Positions 1-9,200 of a stretch of DNA of 64,000 bases are shown here, one piece after another. A program made the position numbers and the translations under genes. The DNA lies in NCBI GenBank assembly GCA_029882975.1, contig JAOUJW010000012.1, positions 62,001 to 126,000 of the forward strand, read 5' to 3'. The notes under the pieces were generated by a model. It did no database searches and had not been told where the DNA came from. It worked only from the letters and a program-made list of their open reading frames with translations. Positions within the stretch are counted from its first letter, which is position 1; every line of letters starts with the position of its first letter. This DNA is from Gammaproteobacteria bacterium (lineage in GTDB: Bacteria; Pseudomonadota; Gammaproteobacteria; SZUA-152).

Positions 1-2
1 AG

Positions 3-203
3 ACCATTGTTGAGGGCAAGACCGGATACACCTTTCGAACCAGCGATCACGTGGATTTGGCTGACAAAATAATAGATCTTTTGGACAACAACAATGTGCG
101 GGATCAGTTCTCCCAAAATGCACGAGAGCGCGCAGAAAGGCAGTTTACCTTAGATGTTCAGTTGAATAATCTTGTCGAGGTAATGCGGAAAGTCATAGTC
201 TGA
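3..203 (+). CDS. Glycosyltransferase, C-terminal fragment (partial at window edge)
   Basis: The open frame enters from the left edge and ends at TGA 201-203, giving 66 visible residues. It begins TIVEGKTGYTF and continues through a DLADKI helix to ARERAERQF, which is the usual C-terminal end of GT4-family (GT-B fold) glycosyltransferases: the E-G-x-T-G-Y segment lies in the nucleotide-sugar site and the last helix packs back on the N-terminal domain. The sugar used cannot be told from this piece. It is the last gene of a plus-strand unit converging on a minus-strand gene that ends at 232. Next to XrtA-type genes it is probably an exopolysaccharide glycosyltransferase (inference). Confidence 0.75.
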   Translation, partial: TIVEGKTGYTFRTSDHVDLADKIIDLLDNNNVRDQFSQNARERAERQFTLDVQLNNLVEVMRKVIV

Positions 204-213
204 CTTTCCGCAT
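183..213. terminator. Perfect inverted repeat between convergent genes, possible bidirectional terminator
   Basis: The arm ATGCGGAAAGTCA (183-195) is repeated as its exact reverse complement at 201-213 with a five-base loop. It spans the stop codon of the plus-strand glycosyltransferase and sits just before the 3' end of the minus-strand gene at 232. There is no T-run on either side, so factor-independent termination is uncertain; mRNA 3'-end protection is an alternative. Confidence 0.45.
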
Positions 214-231
214 AATATTGGCCGGCCGAAA

Positions 232-1017
232 CTAATTGATTGAATCAATTACGGGCGGGCTGGGTGCCACCGAGTCTGCTGTTGGCTCGTAGAGGCGCCA
301 ATTATCCCAGTATTGCATGCCGTTAGAGCTGTTCATGCCGGTTGTATAGCTGGTGAGAATAAGCTTGTTCATGCTGTAGTTGGTGGCTTCCCGCAGGTTC
401 AATCCACTATGATCGATTACGAGTTGGTTGTTAACCCAGAATTGCACTATCCCATCACTAACGTTGGGCGTATTGAGTTTTACGTACAATTTCAGCTTAT
501 CCCATTGCCCAAGCCGCAACGCAACCGGGGTGGTAACAGCGTTTTGATCCAGACCGAAAAACCGCCACGAGTCTATATAGGAATGAACAATTCCGTAATT
601 TAAAGTGCCCGGAAATATGGCGATATACACCTGGTACCTTCTTTGGCGAGTTTCGTCTGTAAGGTTGATGATTGCCAGTTTATGTTCCAATCGACCCGTT
701 AGTTCGTATCCGGGATCTATTTTTGAATGGAATTCCAAATAGACCTCATCCACTTTGTCTAGATTTACAGTGCTGTAGTCCCCAAAAAAGTGCTCTCTAT
801 AGTTGTCACCATTAAAGGTTCCGGCAACCAGGGGATTCATCGCGCAGTAGGTTCCGCTTTGGCAGTTTTGATCGGTTATTCCCACGGAGCCAAATCCGTT
901 CCATTCGGATGTGTTTCCTGTTTCGAAATCAGATGTCCATGGTAACCCGGACTCGGCAAAACAGACCGAGCCCATGGTTAAAAAGACTATTAAAGCAAGA
1001 AATTTTAATTGAATCAT
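232..1017 (-). CDS. Secreted jelly-roll (concanavalin A-like) carbohydrate-binding or lyase-like protein
   Basis: The 261-residue protein begins with a clear signal peptide (MIQLKFLALIVFLTMGS, cleavage near CFA-ES). The frame is open up to 1137, but the start at 1017 is chosen because AGGA lies a few bases upstream and the signal peptide begins there. The mature part is rich in beta strands, with SDFETGNTSEWNG near its start and GIVQFWVNNQLVIDHSGLN and YWDNWRLYEP later. This pattern is seen in concanavalin A-like glucanase/lectin and polysaccharide-lyase (heparin-lyase-like) domains. No catalytic residues could be assigned. It lies 61 bp after the Ig-domain lipoprotein gene and probably shares its transcript. 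A role in binding or cutting the locus polysaccharide is inference. Confidence 0.6.
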   Translation of the reverse strand: MIQLKFLALIVFLTMGSVCFAESGLPWTSDFETGNTSEWNGFGSVGITDQNCQSGTYCAMNPLVAGTFNGDNYREHFFGDYSTVNLDKVDEVYLEFHSKIDPGYELTGRLEHKLAIINLTDETRQRRYQVYIAIFPGTLNYGIVHSYIDSWRFFGLDQNAVTTPVALRLGQWDKLKLYVKLNTPNVSDGIVQFWVNNQLVIDHSGLNLREATNYSMNKLILTSYTTGMNSSNGMQYWDNWRLYEPTADSVAPSPPVIDSIN

Positions 1018-1078
1018 ATGAGTCCTACTTTTTGCTGTAGCTTTACAGATTGTGATTATCATAGCGCCATCCATTCTT

Positions 1079-2359
1079 CTATTGTACCAAATGTGACATG
1101 GTATTGGATAAGGAGCTTTCATTACCACTGGTATCAACCGCCGTCATACTGAAGTAGTAAGTGGAATTGACCAGCAAATTGTTTACCACAAATGATGTCA
1201 AGCCTATGTTATTCACGGTTACCGAGGTAGTCATATTGCCTGGGGAAGTGCCATAGTAAATTCTGTACCCGGCCAGATCGGTTAGCGCTGATCCGTCTGC
1301 ATTGGTTGTCGGTGGTGTCCAACTAATGGTTGCACTACCGGTTGCACTGCCGGCGACTACGTCTATGGTAAACCCCGGTAAAGACGTAGAAGCCTGCCCA
1401 TCACTTACTGTGATGGTTATCGTTGTGGTGGCGCCTAAATTCGCAGCGGACGGGGTTCCTGTAATAGAACCGTTGCTGGGATTGAAGCTAAGCCAGGATG
1501 GAACGCCGGTTGCGGTGAAAGTCAGATTGTCTGCGTCCGCGTCACTGGCAACAGGCGTAAAACTGTACACCGTACCTACTGAGGCCACCGCAGGCGGCGT
1601 ACCGGAAATAGAAGGTGCACTGTTAGCCGGACCGGTGTCGTTGTTGGTGATGTTCACCGTTGTGGTCGGTGTAGAACCCAGTCCCCAGCCTGTTGAAGGT
1701 TGTGACAGCTGAACCTCAAAGGTTTCGTCGTTTTCAACCAAAGCATCGTCAATGGTTTGGAACTGAACCGTTTTGCTGCTTTCTCCGTTCAGAAATACCA
1801 GTTCGGTCCAGCTGGCTCCCACGTAGTCAACGGTATGTACTGCACTAACACCCTGAGTGCCATAGCTGACGGATGCCTGTCCACTGCTGTTGGTTCGGCT
1901 GATGGTAACGGTAACTGTCTGGCCTTCGGTTACACTGTAACTGGAGGAGGAGAAATTGAACTGGCCAGTGGCTGTAATTGGGGATACGGTGATTGAAAAT
2001 GCGTCTAAGGGAGTGGTGTGTGTGCCATCAGAAACTGAGATAACAATAGACGGAGTTGTTCCAATGTTTGCAGCGCCTGGAGTGCCGCTGATGGTACCTG
2101 TTGTGCTGTTAAAACTTAACCAGGAGGGAAGGTTGTTGGAAACTGAAAAAGACAAGTTGTCCCCATCAGCGTCCGAAGCGGTGGGTGTGAAAGAATAGCT
2201 GCTGTTTTGTGTAACGGAGATAGTGGGTGCTCCACTGATAACAGGTGGCGTGTTGGTGTCTTGCTGAGAATTGTTGGCGGGTTTGGTATCGTCACCGCCG
2301 CAAGCTGCTAAGAAAAGAAAAAAAATATATATAAAAATAGACTTCATATTTGTAGCCAC
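1079..2359 (-). CDS. Lipoprotein with putative-Ig, Calx-beta and fibronectin III domains
   Basis: The 426-residue protein has a lipoprotein signal ending LAAC (Cys20), so it should be anchored in a membrane, probably the outer one. Domains in order: a He_PIG cadherin-like domain at about 38-127 (SWLSFNSTTGTISGTP), a Calx-beta domain at about 132-240 (VTEGQTVTVTISR), a second He_PIG domain at 247-333 and an FN3 domain at about 340-420 (GYRIYYGTSPG). The GTG start at 2359 has GAGG nine bases upstream; the ATG four codons later (2347) has no such site. It precedes the jelly-roll gene in the same direction. A cell-surface adhesion or polysaccharide-binding scaffold is likely; no enzyme domain is visible. 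Confidence 0.75.
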   Translation of the reverse strand: MATNMKSIFIYIFFLFLAACGGDDTKPANNSQQDTNTPPVISGAPTISVTQNSSYSFTPTASDADGDNLSFSVSNNLPSWLSFNSTTGTISGTPGAANIGTTPSIVISVSDGTHTTPLDAFSITVSPITATGQFNFSSSSYSVTEGQTVTVTISRTNSSGQASVSYGTQGVSAVHTVDYVGASWTELVFLNGESSKTVQFQTIDDALVENDETFEVQLSQPSTGWGLGSTPTTTVNITNNDTGPANSAPSISGTPPAVASVGTVYSFTPVASDADADNLTFTATGVPSWLSFNPSNGSITGTPSAANLGATTTITITVSDGQASTSLPGFTIDVVAGSATGSATISWTPPTTNADGSALTDLAGYRIYYGTSPGNMTTSVTVNNIGLTSFVVNNLLVNSTYYFSMTAVDTSGNESSLSNTMSHLVQ

Positions 2360-2872
2360 GTCATAGATCCTCTACGGTATAATTAATACTTAACTACCTA
2401 TCCATCAATCACAAACCCGCTGTGACTGTTAAAGACAGCCAATCGCAAGTCTTAGCGTTTATTTATAGGCAATCTTAAAAAGGAAGAATGGCGATGTGTT
2501 CACAAAAGTATTTTCCTATTGAAAAACTGTGAACAGCACAACTTTTATTTTTGAGGATGTTCTCGTTCCTATGTTTTCTTAGATAAATCTTCCATTGCTG
2601 TGCTAGTAGCAGGATTCGCACCATTTAATACTATTCTTATTAAATCAGTAGCTTAACAAACAATATGAGGTGTGCGACCGCAATGTTCTAATACAAAAGT
2701 GTTTCGCTTTTGCGACACAAAAAAGGATAAACACTCTAACTTATTGATAATTCGCTAGAAAGCGATGTCGCTGTATTGCGACAGTGGTTGCAGTGGTTGT
2801 CAAAAATTCTGTGACGGCGAAATGTTTCGATTGAGGAGTTGGCCGCAAATTGATGCTAGTTTACTTTTGATG
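2360..2872. other. 513-bp intergenic region with repeated TTGCGACA sites
   Basis: No coding frame is convincing here. The octamer TTGCGACA occurs at 2710-2717 and 2776-2783. Each lies in a small inverted repeat: TCGC-TTTT-GCGA at 2704-2715, and TGTCGC-N6-GCGACA at 2766-2783. The stretch is the 5' region of the minus-strand lipoprotein gene and the 3' side of the decarboxylase gene, so the sites could be regulator targets or weak terminator structures. Confidence 0.35.
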
Positions 2873-4096
2873 CTATATGAGATATTCACGGATCTGAGGG
2901 TGGTTTAGGAAATCTGCGGGACTTGCACTGTAACCGTAGGCGCCTGATTGATATACAACGACCAAATCTCCGATTTCCGTGCACGGTACTCGCAGTTTGT
3001 CTGCGATTATGTCCAGAGGCATGCATAAACGACCGACAATAGTGGCGGTTTCCGATAGTGGCTGTGCGGCTTTATTACCGATTATGACCGGATAGTTTTT
3101 TCGAATCACCTGGCCGAAATTACCCGATGCCGCCAGATGCTGATGCAGTCCGCCATCAGTGATTAAAAATGTTTGCCCACGCGATACTTTTTTGTCCAGC
3201 ACCTTTGATACATACAGTCCGGCCTCACCCACTAAGTAGCGGCCGAGCTCGAGAATGATTTTCGGGAAACGAATCTGTGACATTTTTTTGTGTAAATATT
3301 CAGCAATGGGTTCCAGTTGTAAATGCCTATCGCCGGGAAAATAGGGAATACCGAACCCGCCGCCGATATTAAGGCTTTCTATGGGTTCTGCCCAAGCTTC
3401 GGCCAAGCGGTTTGCGAGTTGGAATGTATTTTCCTGTGCATCAATAATGGCAGTGTGACTTAGATTTTGAGAGCCGGCAAAAATATGAAAGCCATTCAGA
3501 CTCATTTGCCTTGCCTTCATAAACTGCAATGCCTGTGGGATTTGTTCTGCATCTATACCAAATTGCTTTGCACCGCCGCCCATACTGACGCCCGAACTCT
3601 TGAGCTCAAAATCCGGATTTACTCTCAGCGCGATATGAGCCGGTTTCGCCATTTGGTCGCATAGCTCAGCAATAGTAAGCAGCTCGGTATGGGACTCAGC
3701 ATTGATAACAATGCCTTCGGATATAGCCAGCTCCAACTCAGATTTGTCTTTGCCAGGACCGGCAAAACTAATGTTGGATCTGTCTATATCGGTTTGTAAT
3801 ACTTTTTTTAATTCACCCGCTGAGGCGACATCAAAGCCATCCACCAACTCAGACATATAATTCACCAGTTGCTGCATTGGGTTGGCTTTAATGGCGTAAT
3901 GTACATGTACATCAGAGGGAAGCAGTTGCCGGAGTCGGGAAACTCGTTGGGCAATGACTTGCTTGTCGTAAACATAGAATGGGGTGCTACCGAACTGTTT
4001 GCTTAACTCGGTGATAGAAAATCCGCCCACATGAATTTCATTCTCTCGGATCGAAAATTGGTCCATACGGGCATGGACAGGCAGTTCCCGTTTCAT
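2873..4096 (-). CDS. PLP-dependent decarboxylase of the exosortase-A-associated type (LysA/ornithine decarboxylase fold)
   Basis: The 407-residue protein is a fold-III PLP decarboxylase. HYAIKANPM places the Schiff-base lysine at Lys70, GGGFGIPYF is the phosphate-binding glycine loop, and LCMPLDII with GAYGYSAS near the end supply the second-subunit active-site residues. It resembles diaminopimelate decarboxylase, but the wording (GSTPFYVYD, FAGPGKDKSELE, FHIFAGSQNL) fits the subfamily found in exosortase-A loci together with an acyl carrier protein and AMP ligase. The natural substrate of that subfamily is unknown to me. The gene follows galE by 10 bp, so the two are probably one operon, and the ACP starts divergently upstream of galE. 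Being the cell's true lysA is possible but less likely. Confidence 0.82.
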   Translation of the reverse strand: MKRELPVHARMDQFSIRENEIHVGGFSITELSKQFGSTPFYVYDKQVIAQRVSRLRQLLPSDVHVHYAIKANPMQQLVNYMSELVDGFDVASAGELKKVLQTDIDRSNISFAGPGKDKSELELAISEGIVINAESHTELLTIAELCDQMAKPAHIALRVNPDFELKSSGVSMGGGAKQFGIDAEQIPQALQFMKARQMSLNGFHIFAGSQNLSHTAIIDAQENTFQLANRLAEAWAEPIESLNIGGGFGIPYFPGDRHLQLEPIAEYLHKKMSQIRFPKIILELGRYLVGEAGLYVSKVLDKKVSRGQTFLITDGGLHQHLAASGNFGQVIRKNYPVIIGNKAAQPLSETATIVGRLCMPLDIIADKLRVPCTEIGDLVVVYQSGAYGYSASPADFLNHPQIREYLI

Positions 4097-4106
4097 CAGT
4101 TAGAAA

Positions 4107-5102
4107 CTATTGGTTTTGCTCGTACAGTTTTCTTTCCCAGTTCAATGAAGTTTCCACTATGAATTCTAAATTGTCATATTTTGGGGTCCATTCCAAAATC
4201 TGATGGATTTTTTCGACACCGGCCACTAAGGTGGGGGGGTCACCGGCGCGGCGTTCTTCTTCGATTACGTTAATGGGATGTCCGCAGACTTTTTCTACAG
4301 CCTGAATCACTTCTCTGACACTGTAGCCATGACCGTAACCACAGTTTAGAGTTTGTGATTCGCCCCCGTTGCGTAAATAGTCCAAAGCGCTTAGATGGGC
4401 GGAGGCCAGGTCTTCCACATGGATATAGTCGCGTACGCCGGTGCCATCGCTTGTTGGATAATCGGTACCGAATACATAAAGTTTCTCCCGTTTTCCCACT
4501 ACGACTTCGCACGCGACCTTTATCAATAAAGTCGCCTTTTTAGTTGATTGGCCTATACGACATTGAGGGTCTGAGCCGGCCACATTGAAATATCTTAATG
4601 CGATGTGGCGCATATCGGTGGCAAAAGACAAATCCCGCAACATCCATTCGGTCATTAGTTTAGAAGTACCGTACGGATTGATAGGGTTTGTTGGTGTGTC
4701 CTCCTTCGCCAGTGGAGCTTCAGGAATTCCATAGGTGGCTGCGGTTGAAGAAAAGATAAAATGCTTAACGCCGGCTTCCTGGCAGCATTGGAGTAGATTT
4801 CTGGAGCTGCAAGTATTATTTCCGTAATACTTTAAGGGGTCAGAAACAGATTCAGGAACTATAGTGTGGGCTGCGAAATGAATGACTGAATCCACATTGT
4901 GTTCCCGTAATAGACGACTAACCAGGTTTTTGTCACCGGTATCTCCGACCACCAGCGTTCCATGCAACACGGACTCGGCAAAACCGGTGGATAAATTATC
5001 CAATACCACCACTTGTTCGTTTTGTTCGCCTAACTGCCTTACCACATGACTGCCAATATAACCCGCACCACCCGTTACTAAAATCCCTGCTTTATTTGTC
5101 AT
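4107..5102 (-). CDS. galE: UDP-glucose 4-epimerase
   Basis: The 331-residue protein is an extended short-chain dehydrogenase. It has an NAD-binding TGGAGYIGSH at 10-19, a catalytic Ser/Thr region FSSTAATYG at 117-125, and YGTSK with Tyr144 and Lys148. The length and C-terminal half (ALRYFNVAGSDP, GTGVRDYIHVEDLA) match GalE. The enzyme interconverts UDP-glucose and UDP-galactose (or the GlcNAc/GalNAc pair) in the cytoplasm to feed polysaccharide synthesis. It is the first gene of the pair galE-decarboxylase and is divergent from the ACP gene; the spacer 5103-5336 should hold both promoters. Other NDP-sugar epimerases are possible but the motifs fit GalE best. Confidence 0.88.
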   Translation of the reverse strand: MTNKAGILVTGGAGYIGSHVVRQLGEQNEQVVVLDNLSTGFAESVLHGTLVVGDTGDKNLVSRLLREHNVDSVIHFAAHTIVPESVSDPLKYYGNNTCSSRNLLQCCQEAGVKHFIFSSTAATYGIPEAPLAKEDTPTNPINPYGTSKLMTEWMLRDLSFATDMRHIALRYFNVAGSDPQCRIGQSTKKATLLIKVACEVVVGKREKLYVFGTDYPTSDGTGVRDYIHVEDLASAHLSALDYLRNGGESQTLNCGYGHGYSVREVIQAVEKVCGHPINVIEEERRAGDPPTLVAGVEKIHQILEWTPKYDNLEFIVETSLNWERKLYEQNQ

Positions 5103-5336
5103 ATCTATATTCAGATCCGCTGGTAAAAAGGTCTAGTGTAGGGCGGCTGGTGCCGCTTGGTCAAATACCCGGGCTGGGTTTTCAACAAAGACGGTTTTTT
5201 CGGATATTTTGAGATAAAATTAAAAGTAATAAAAAACAACGGGATACGGTTCTGTCATAATAAATCGTCAATTCGATATTAATAATGATATGATTCGACT
5301 TTTTAGGTGCAAGATCGAAAAGTTTCGGGAAAGACT

Positions 5337-5663
5337 ATGCAACATATTTTGTACACAGATTTGGAATGGGAACGACAGAATTTGGACAGCATTGATTCAG
5401 ACGCAGCGGTGGCGCAGCGCACCAAGGAAATACTCATCGACACCTTGCAGCTCGATGTTGCCCCGGATTCCATCCAATACGAAACGCCTTTGCTAGGGGC
5501 TTTGGCCGAGTTAGACTCCATGGCCGTGGTGAGTCTCCTGACCACCCTGGAAGAACATTTTCAATTTGTGGTCCATGACGAGGAAGTCACTGCTGAAGTA
5601 TTTGAAACCTTTGGTAGTTTGATCGATTTTGTTGAGACAAATCTCCAAGCTAATAACCAATAA
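5337..5663 (+). CDS. Stand-alone acyl carrier protein, exosortase-A-locus type
   Basis: The 108-residue acidic protein has the phosphopantetheine site ELDSM with Ser61, and the four-helix ACP pattern (KEILIDTLQL, SMAVVSLLTTLEEHF, FGSLIDFVE). I start it at ATG 5337, preceded by GGGAAAG; an upstream GTG at 5307 is in frame but has no better ribosome site. ACPs of this type accompany the exosortase-A PLP decarboxylase and an acyl-CoA/AMP ligase; the ligase is not in view here. The likely role is to carry an amino-acid or acyl group on its pantetheine arm for a modification linked to polysaccharide or PEP-CTERM protein export (inference). It is not the fatty-acid AcpP: it is longer and its flanking sequence differs. 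Confidence 0.8.
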   Translation: MQHILYTDLEWERQNLDSIDSDAAVAQRTKEILIDTLQLDVAPDSIQYETPLLGALAELDSMAVVSLLTTLEEHFQFVVHDEEVTAEVFETFGSLIDFVETNLQANNQ

Positions 5664-6271
5664 AAACAATATCTTACCGTCCATTCCCAACAGGTTTTTG
5701 TTATTGCCTCGGCGACAACCGTACCCAACAGCAAGCCGCAGAAAGTCCATCTGGTATTATCTACTTAAGTAGTCTGACGCGAGAAGTTGGACTCGGTGTT
5801 TTATGTTGAGTATTTGTTGACCAAAATCCATAAGTAAAGTCAGAGTAAGGTCAATCTTGATAGAATTTTCAATTATTAGGCAAAAACTATTCGCGTTGCG
5901 AAACTTTATGCCACTTATCGCCTGTTGCGCACCAATTAGCCAAGAAAATTTGCAGAAACCCATCGGTGTTATGGTATTATTTTGTTCGCAGTACTTAGTA
6001 ATAGTTAGCCTAACGCGAGGGGTAATCCAGGAATGGGGTTGGGCTTTCAGATCTTGGGGAGTTCAAGACCTAAGTTTTGGAACACAAACAGTTTTCAGGG
6101 ACAGAAAACATCGCGCGGGTTTTTGTGAATAGTACCTATTTGTCAACGTTAAGAATTCACTGAAAGATCCAGTGGTCGAGTGTCAAAATAAAACCGACTT
6201 TGGAATAATTAACAGTGTTAAGCGTTGATTAACCAAACAATGTAACCGATCCAGCAATAAGAGAGACACCC
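5664..6271. other. 608-bp intergenic region before the ATPase gene
   Basis: No convincing gene. A plus-strand frame at 5857-6132 lacks a ribosome site and recognisable sequence. A perfect 12-base palindrome CTACTTAAGTAG lies at 5761-5772. The stretch must contain the promoter of the following very long gene, but I could not point to a clear sigma-70 or sigma-54 box. Confidence 0.3.
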
Positions 6272-9200
6272 GTGTATCAAGCTTTTTACAACCTGACCGG
6301 AAAGCCGTTTCGCCTGAGTCCAGACCCCGCATTTTTCTTTCCAAGCCGGGGGCACAAGCGTGCGCTCGCCTATCTTCGCTATGGTCTGAATCAGGATGAG
6401 GGTTTTGTGGTCATCACCGGCGCGCCGGGTACGGGTAAAACCACCTTGGCGAAAATCTTGTTACAGGAAATGGGTGAAACCAATATTGTCGTTGCCCACC
6501 TGACCACCACTCAACTGGAAGCCGATGATATGCTGCGAATGGTGGCGGCTTCTTTTGGGTTGCGTTACGAAGGTTTGGATAAAACCGGTTTGTTAAAGTC
6601 TCTGGAAGCTTTCTTACTGGCACGCGCCAGGGAACGCAAAAAAGCTTTATTGGTTATCGACGAAGCCCAAAACTTACCGCCGCGCTCCTTAGAAGAGCTG
6701 CGCATGCTCTCCAATTTGCAAGTGGGTGATCGCAGCCTGTTGCAAATCTTTTTGCTGGGCCAAGAACAGTTCCGGCAAATGCTGGACGAAGTGTCGCTGG
6801 AACAGCTCAAACAACGAATTATCGCCAACTATCACTTAAGTCCTTTGGGGGCAGATGAAAGTCAACGTTATGTTGAAAGTCGTTTGCAGCAAGTAGGTTG
6901 GGATAGTGATCCGCATTTTGCTGAAATCGCTTTTGAAATGATTCACGAGTATACCGCGGGGGTTCCGCGACGCATCAACATGCTCTGTGATCGAATTCTA
7001 TTATTTGGGTGCATGGAAGAAATTCACTCCATTACTTCAGAAGTCGTCAAACTGGTCACCAAGGAGTTGGACGAAGAAGTTACGGGCAAGATCACTGAAG
7101 AAGAAGATAGAGAGTTGGATTTGGGGGAACAGAAACCCGCAGTTAAAGCGGCGAAGCCCCAGGCAACACCTCAGCCTGCCCAAGCACCCGCGAGCACCGC
7201 AAATGTGCCGCAAGCACAATCCGATAGCGCGCCGAAAACACCGGATCAGGCAGTGGCTAATGCACCGGCAAAAGAATATTCGCGCCGTATGGATGAGGAA
7301 AACCTGGACATAGAATTTGCCGCATTCAGTTCCGAATTGGATGAGCGGCTTCCGGCAGAACCGGCCTCAAATCGTGATAAGCGGGCGGACAAGTTGCGCT
7401 TAAAAACCAATTTGCCGCTGGAAAAGAAAGGCGACGCGCAAAAAGATGACGACAAGCGCGTGATGGGCAATACCGTACAAAAGAAAAAACCGGCCGACAG
7501 ACCTGCCGGAGGCAACAGTGCACCAGGTCCCATCGAGATCTCTGAACGGGATTTGTTCCGGGTGATTCCCGGCGGCAGGCCTGCGGATCAAATTGCACCG
7601 GCCGGCCAACGTATCGCGGCTCAGGCGCGTTCCGGCGTCTCCAGCCCCAGCAACGAAGACGTCAAATTACGGCGTATACTGCGCTTAGTACTGGCTTTTC
7701 ATCGCTCGCCTTCACGGTTTCCCGGATTGGATAACCCGGACCAACCCTTACCGGAAGGTATTACTGAGTTATTGGAACTGGCAATTTCAGAAGACGATGT
7801 ATTGAACAAAGTCAGTCCCGCCGCTGTGATGGGGATCTCTCCTGTCATGTTACGCGCCGCGGTACGGTTTTTCGTGCGTCGAGCCATGTTTATTATTAAC
7901 GGTGACCATTACCGCGTCTTGGGTGTGCCGCCCACTGCGCCTCAAGCTTTGATTGAAAAACACTACGACTTGTTGATGCGTTTGTTGCGTCAAGACAAGC
8001 AACGCGGCTCTGCAGAATCCGTCACTCGAGTGGGGCAAGCCTATGAAGCCCTAAGTCGGACCGAGAATTCGGCATTTAAGTTTGCCAATTTGGATCGACA
8101 AGAAGACGAAGAAATGGTCATCGATTTCGATTCACTGGAAGGACAACACGCTCGGGAATCCGGGTTTGGTGCCAAGCCCAATGAAATGTTCAATCCACAA
8201 CTGGGTATTTCGCGCAAGCGCATGCGCTATGCCAGCCAGGCGGCCGTATTGGGTTTTGGTGTACTGGTGGTGGTGTTAGGTTTGTATATTGTGCAATTAG
8301 AGCCGGGCGACACCAGCACTGCACAAAAGCAAGCCATGGTGGATAAGAAAGTGGTTTTGCCTGCTACAACCGAACCGAAAGTGGCAGACTCAACACAGTC
8401 CGAGCGGCGCAATTTGCAATTCTCGGACGGTACCCCGTCAAGTTCTACCGGCTCAAAAGAGACGGTGAGCGACAATACAACTCTGCAGTTCAGTCAGGAT
8501 GAAATCGATGCTATCCGCAAAGAATTGCTGGGTGCGGTTAAAGAGCAGGAAATTCGTTTAAAACCCGATGCGGAAAAAGACCGTACAACGCCGGCACAAA
8601 CGAACGCTAGCGTTGACTTGAATAAAGCGACCGAAACTAAGCCAGCTGTGGTAGAGAATGCACCCGTACAAACTCAAACCGCAACCCGCGAACCGGCGCC
8701 GCAAAGCACGCAGTTCATAGAGCCAAAACCAGCAACAGACACGGTTATGGCAGAAACGGAAACAGCTAGCCCGGTCGAAACACTGGCCATTCAGACTGAA
8801 AGTCCCTTGCAAACCGCCCCGCGTACAACCACACGGCGCTCATCGCGTTCTTCATTTGCAGAAGCGGCTTCTCGTTCTGCAGCCAGCTCGCGCATTGTGC
8901 AGGGTTTGTCTGATGAAGAAAAAAGAGCAATAGCGGCAGCAGCGCGTGCAACCGCGTCGGCTGCTGCACCTCGCGACATGGCATCTCCCGCAACAGAGGC
9001 ACCAACAACAGAGGCACCAACAACAGATGAACCAACAACAGAGGCACCGCCAACAGTGGCAGTAGTTGGTGGAGACAGTGGCTTGGCTCCAGCACAAGTG
9101 TCGCAACCGGCTGTTTCCGATCAATCGCAAAGTGCCCCAGTCAGTGGAAGCGCAGCTGCCACCATCAGCCAAGACGAATTATTTGATGTGGTTGGAGGAT

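Noticed and set aside
1018..1137. Upstream extension of the jelly-roll protein to a start at 1137
   Set aside because: The extra 40 residues carry no family or signal sequence; a ribosome site and signal peptide mark the start at 1017.
5761..5772. CTACTTAAGTAG palindrome as a regulator site
   Set aside because: A single 12-base palindrome in AT-rich DNA, with no second copy and no promoter boxes beside it, is too weak to call.
5857..6132. Plus-strand open frame of 91 codons before the ATPase gene
   Set aside because: No ribosome site, atypical composition and no recognisable motif; it is probably a chance frame.
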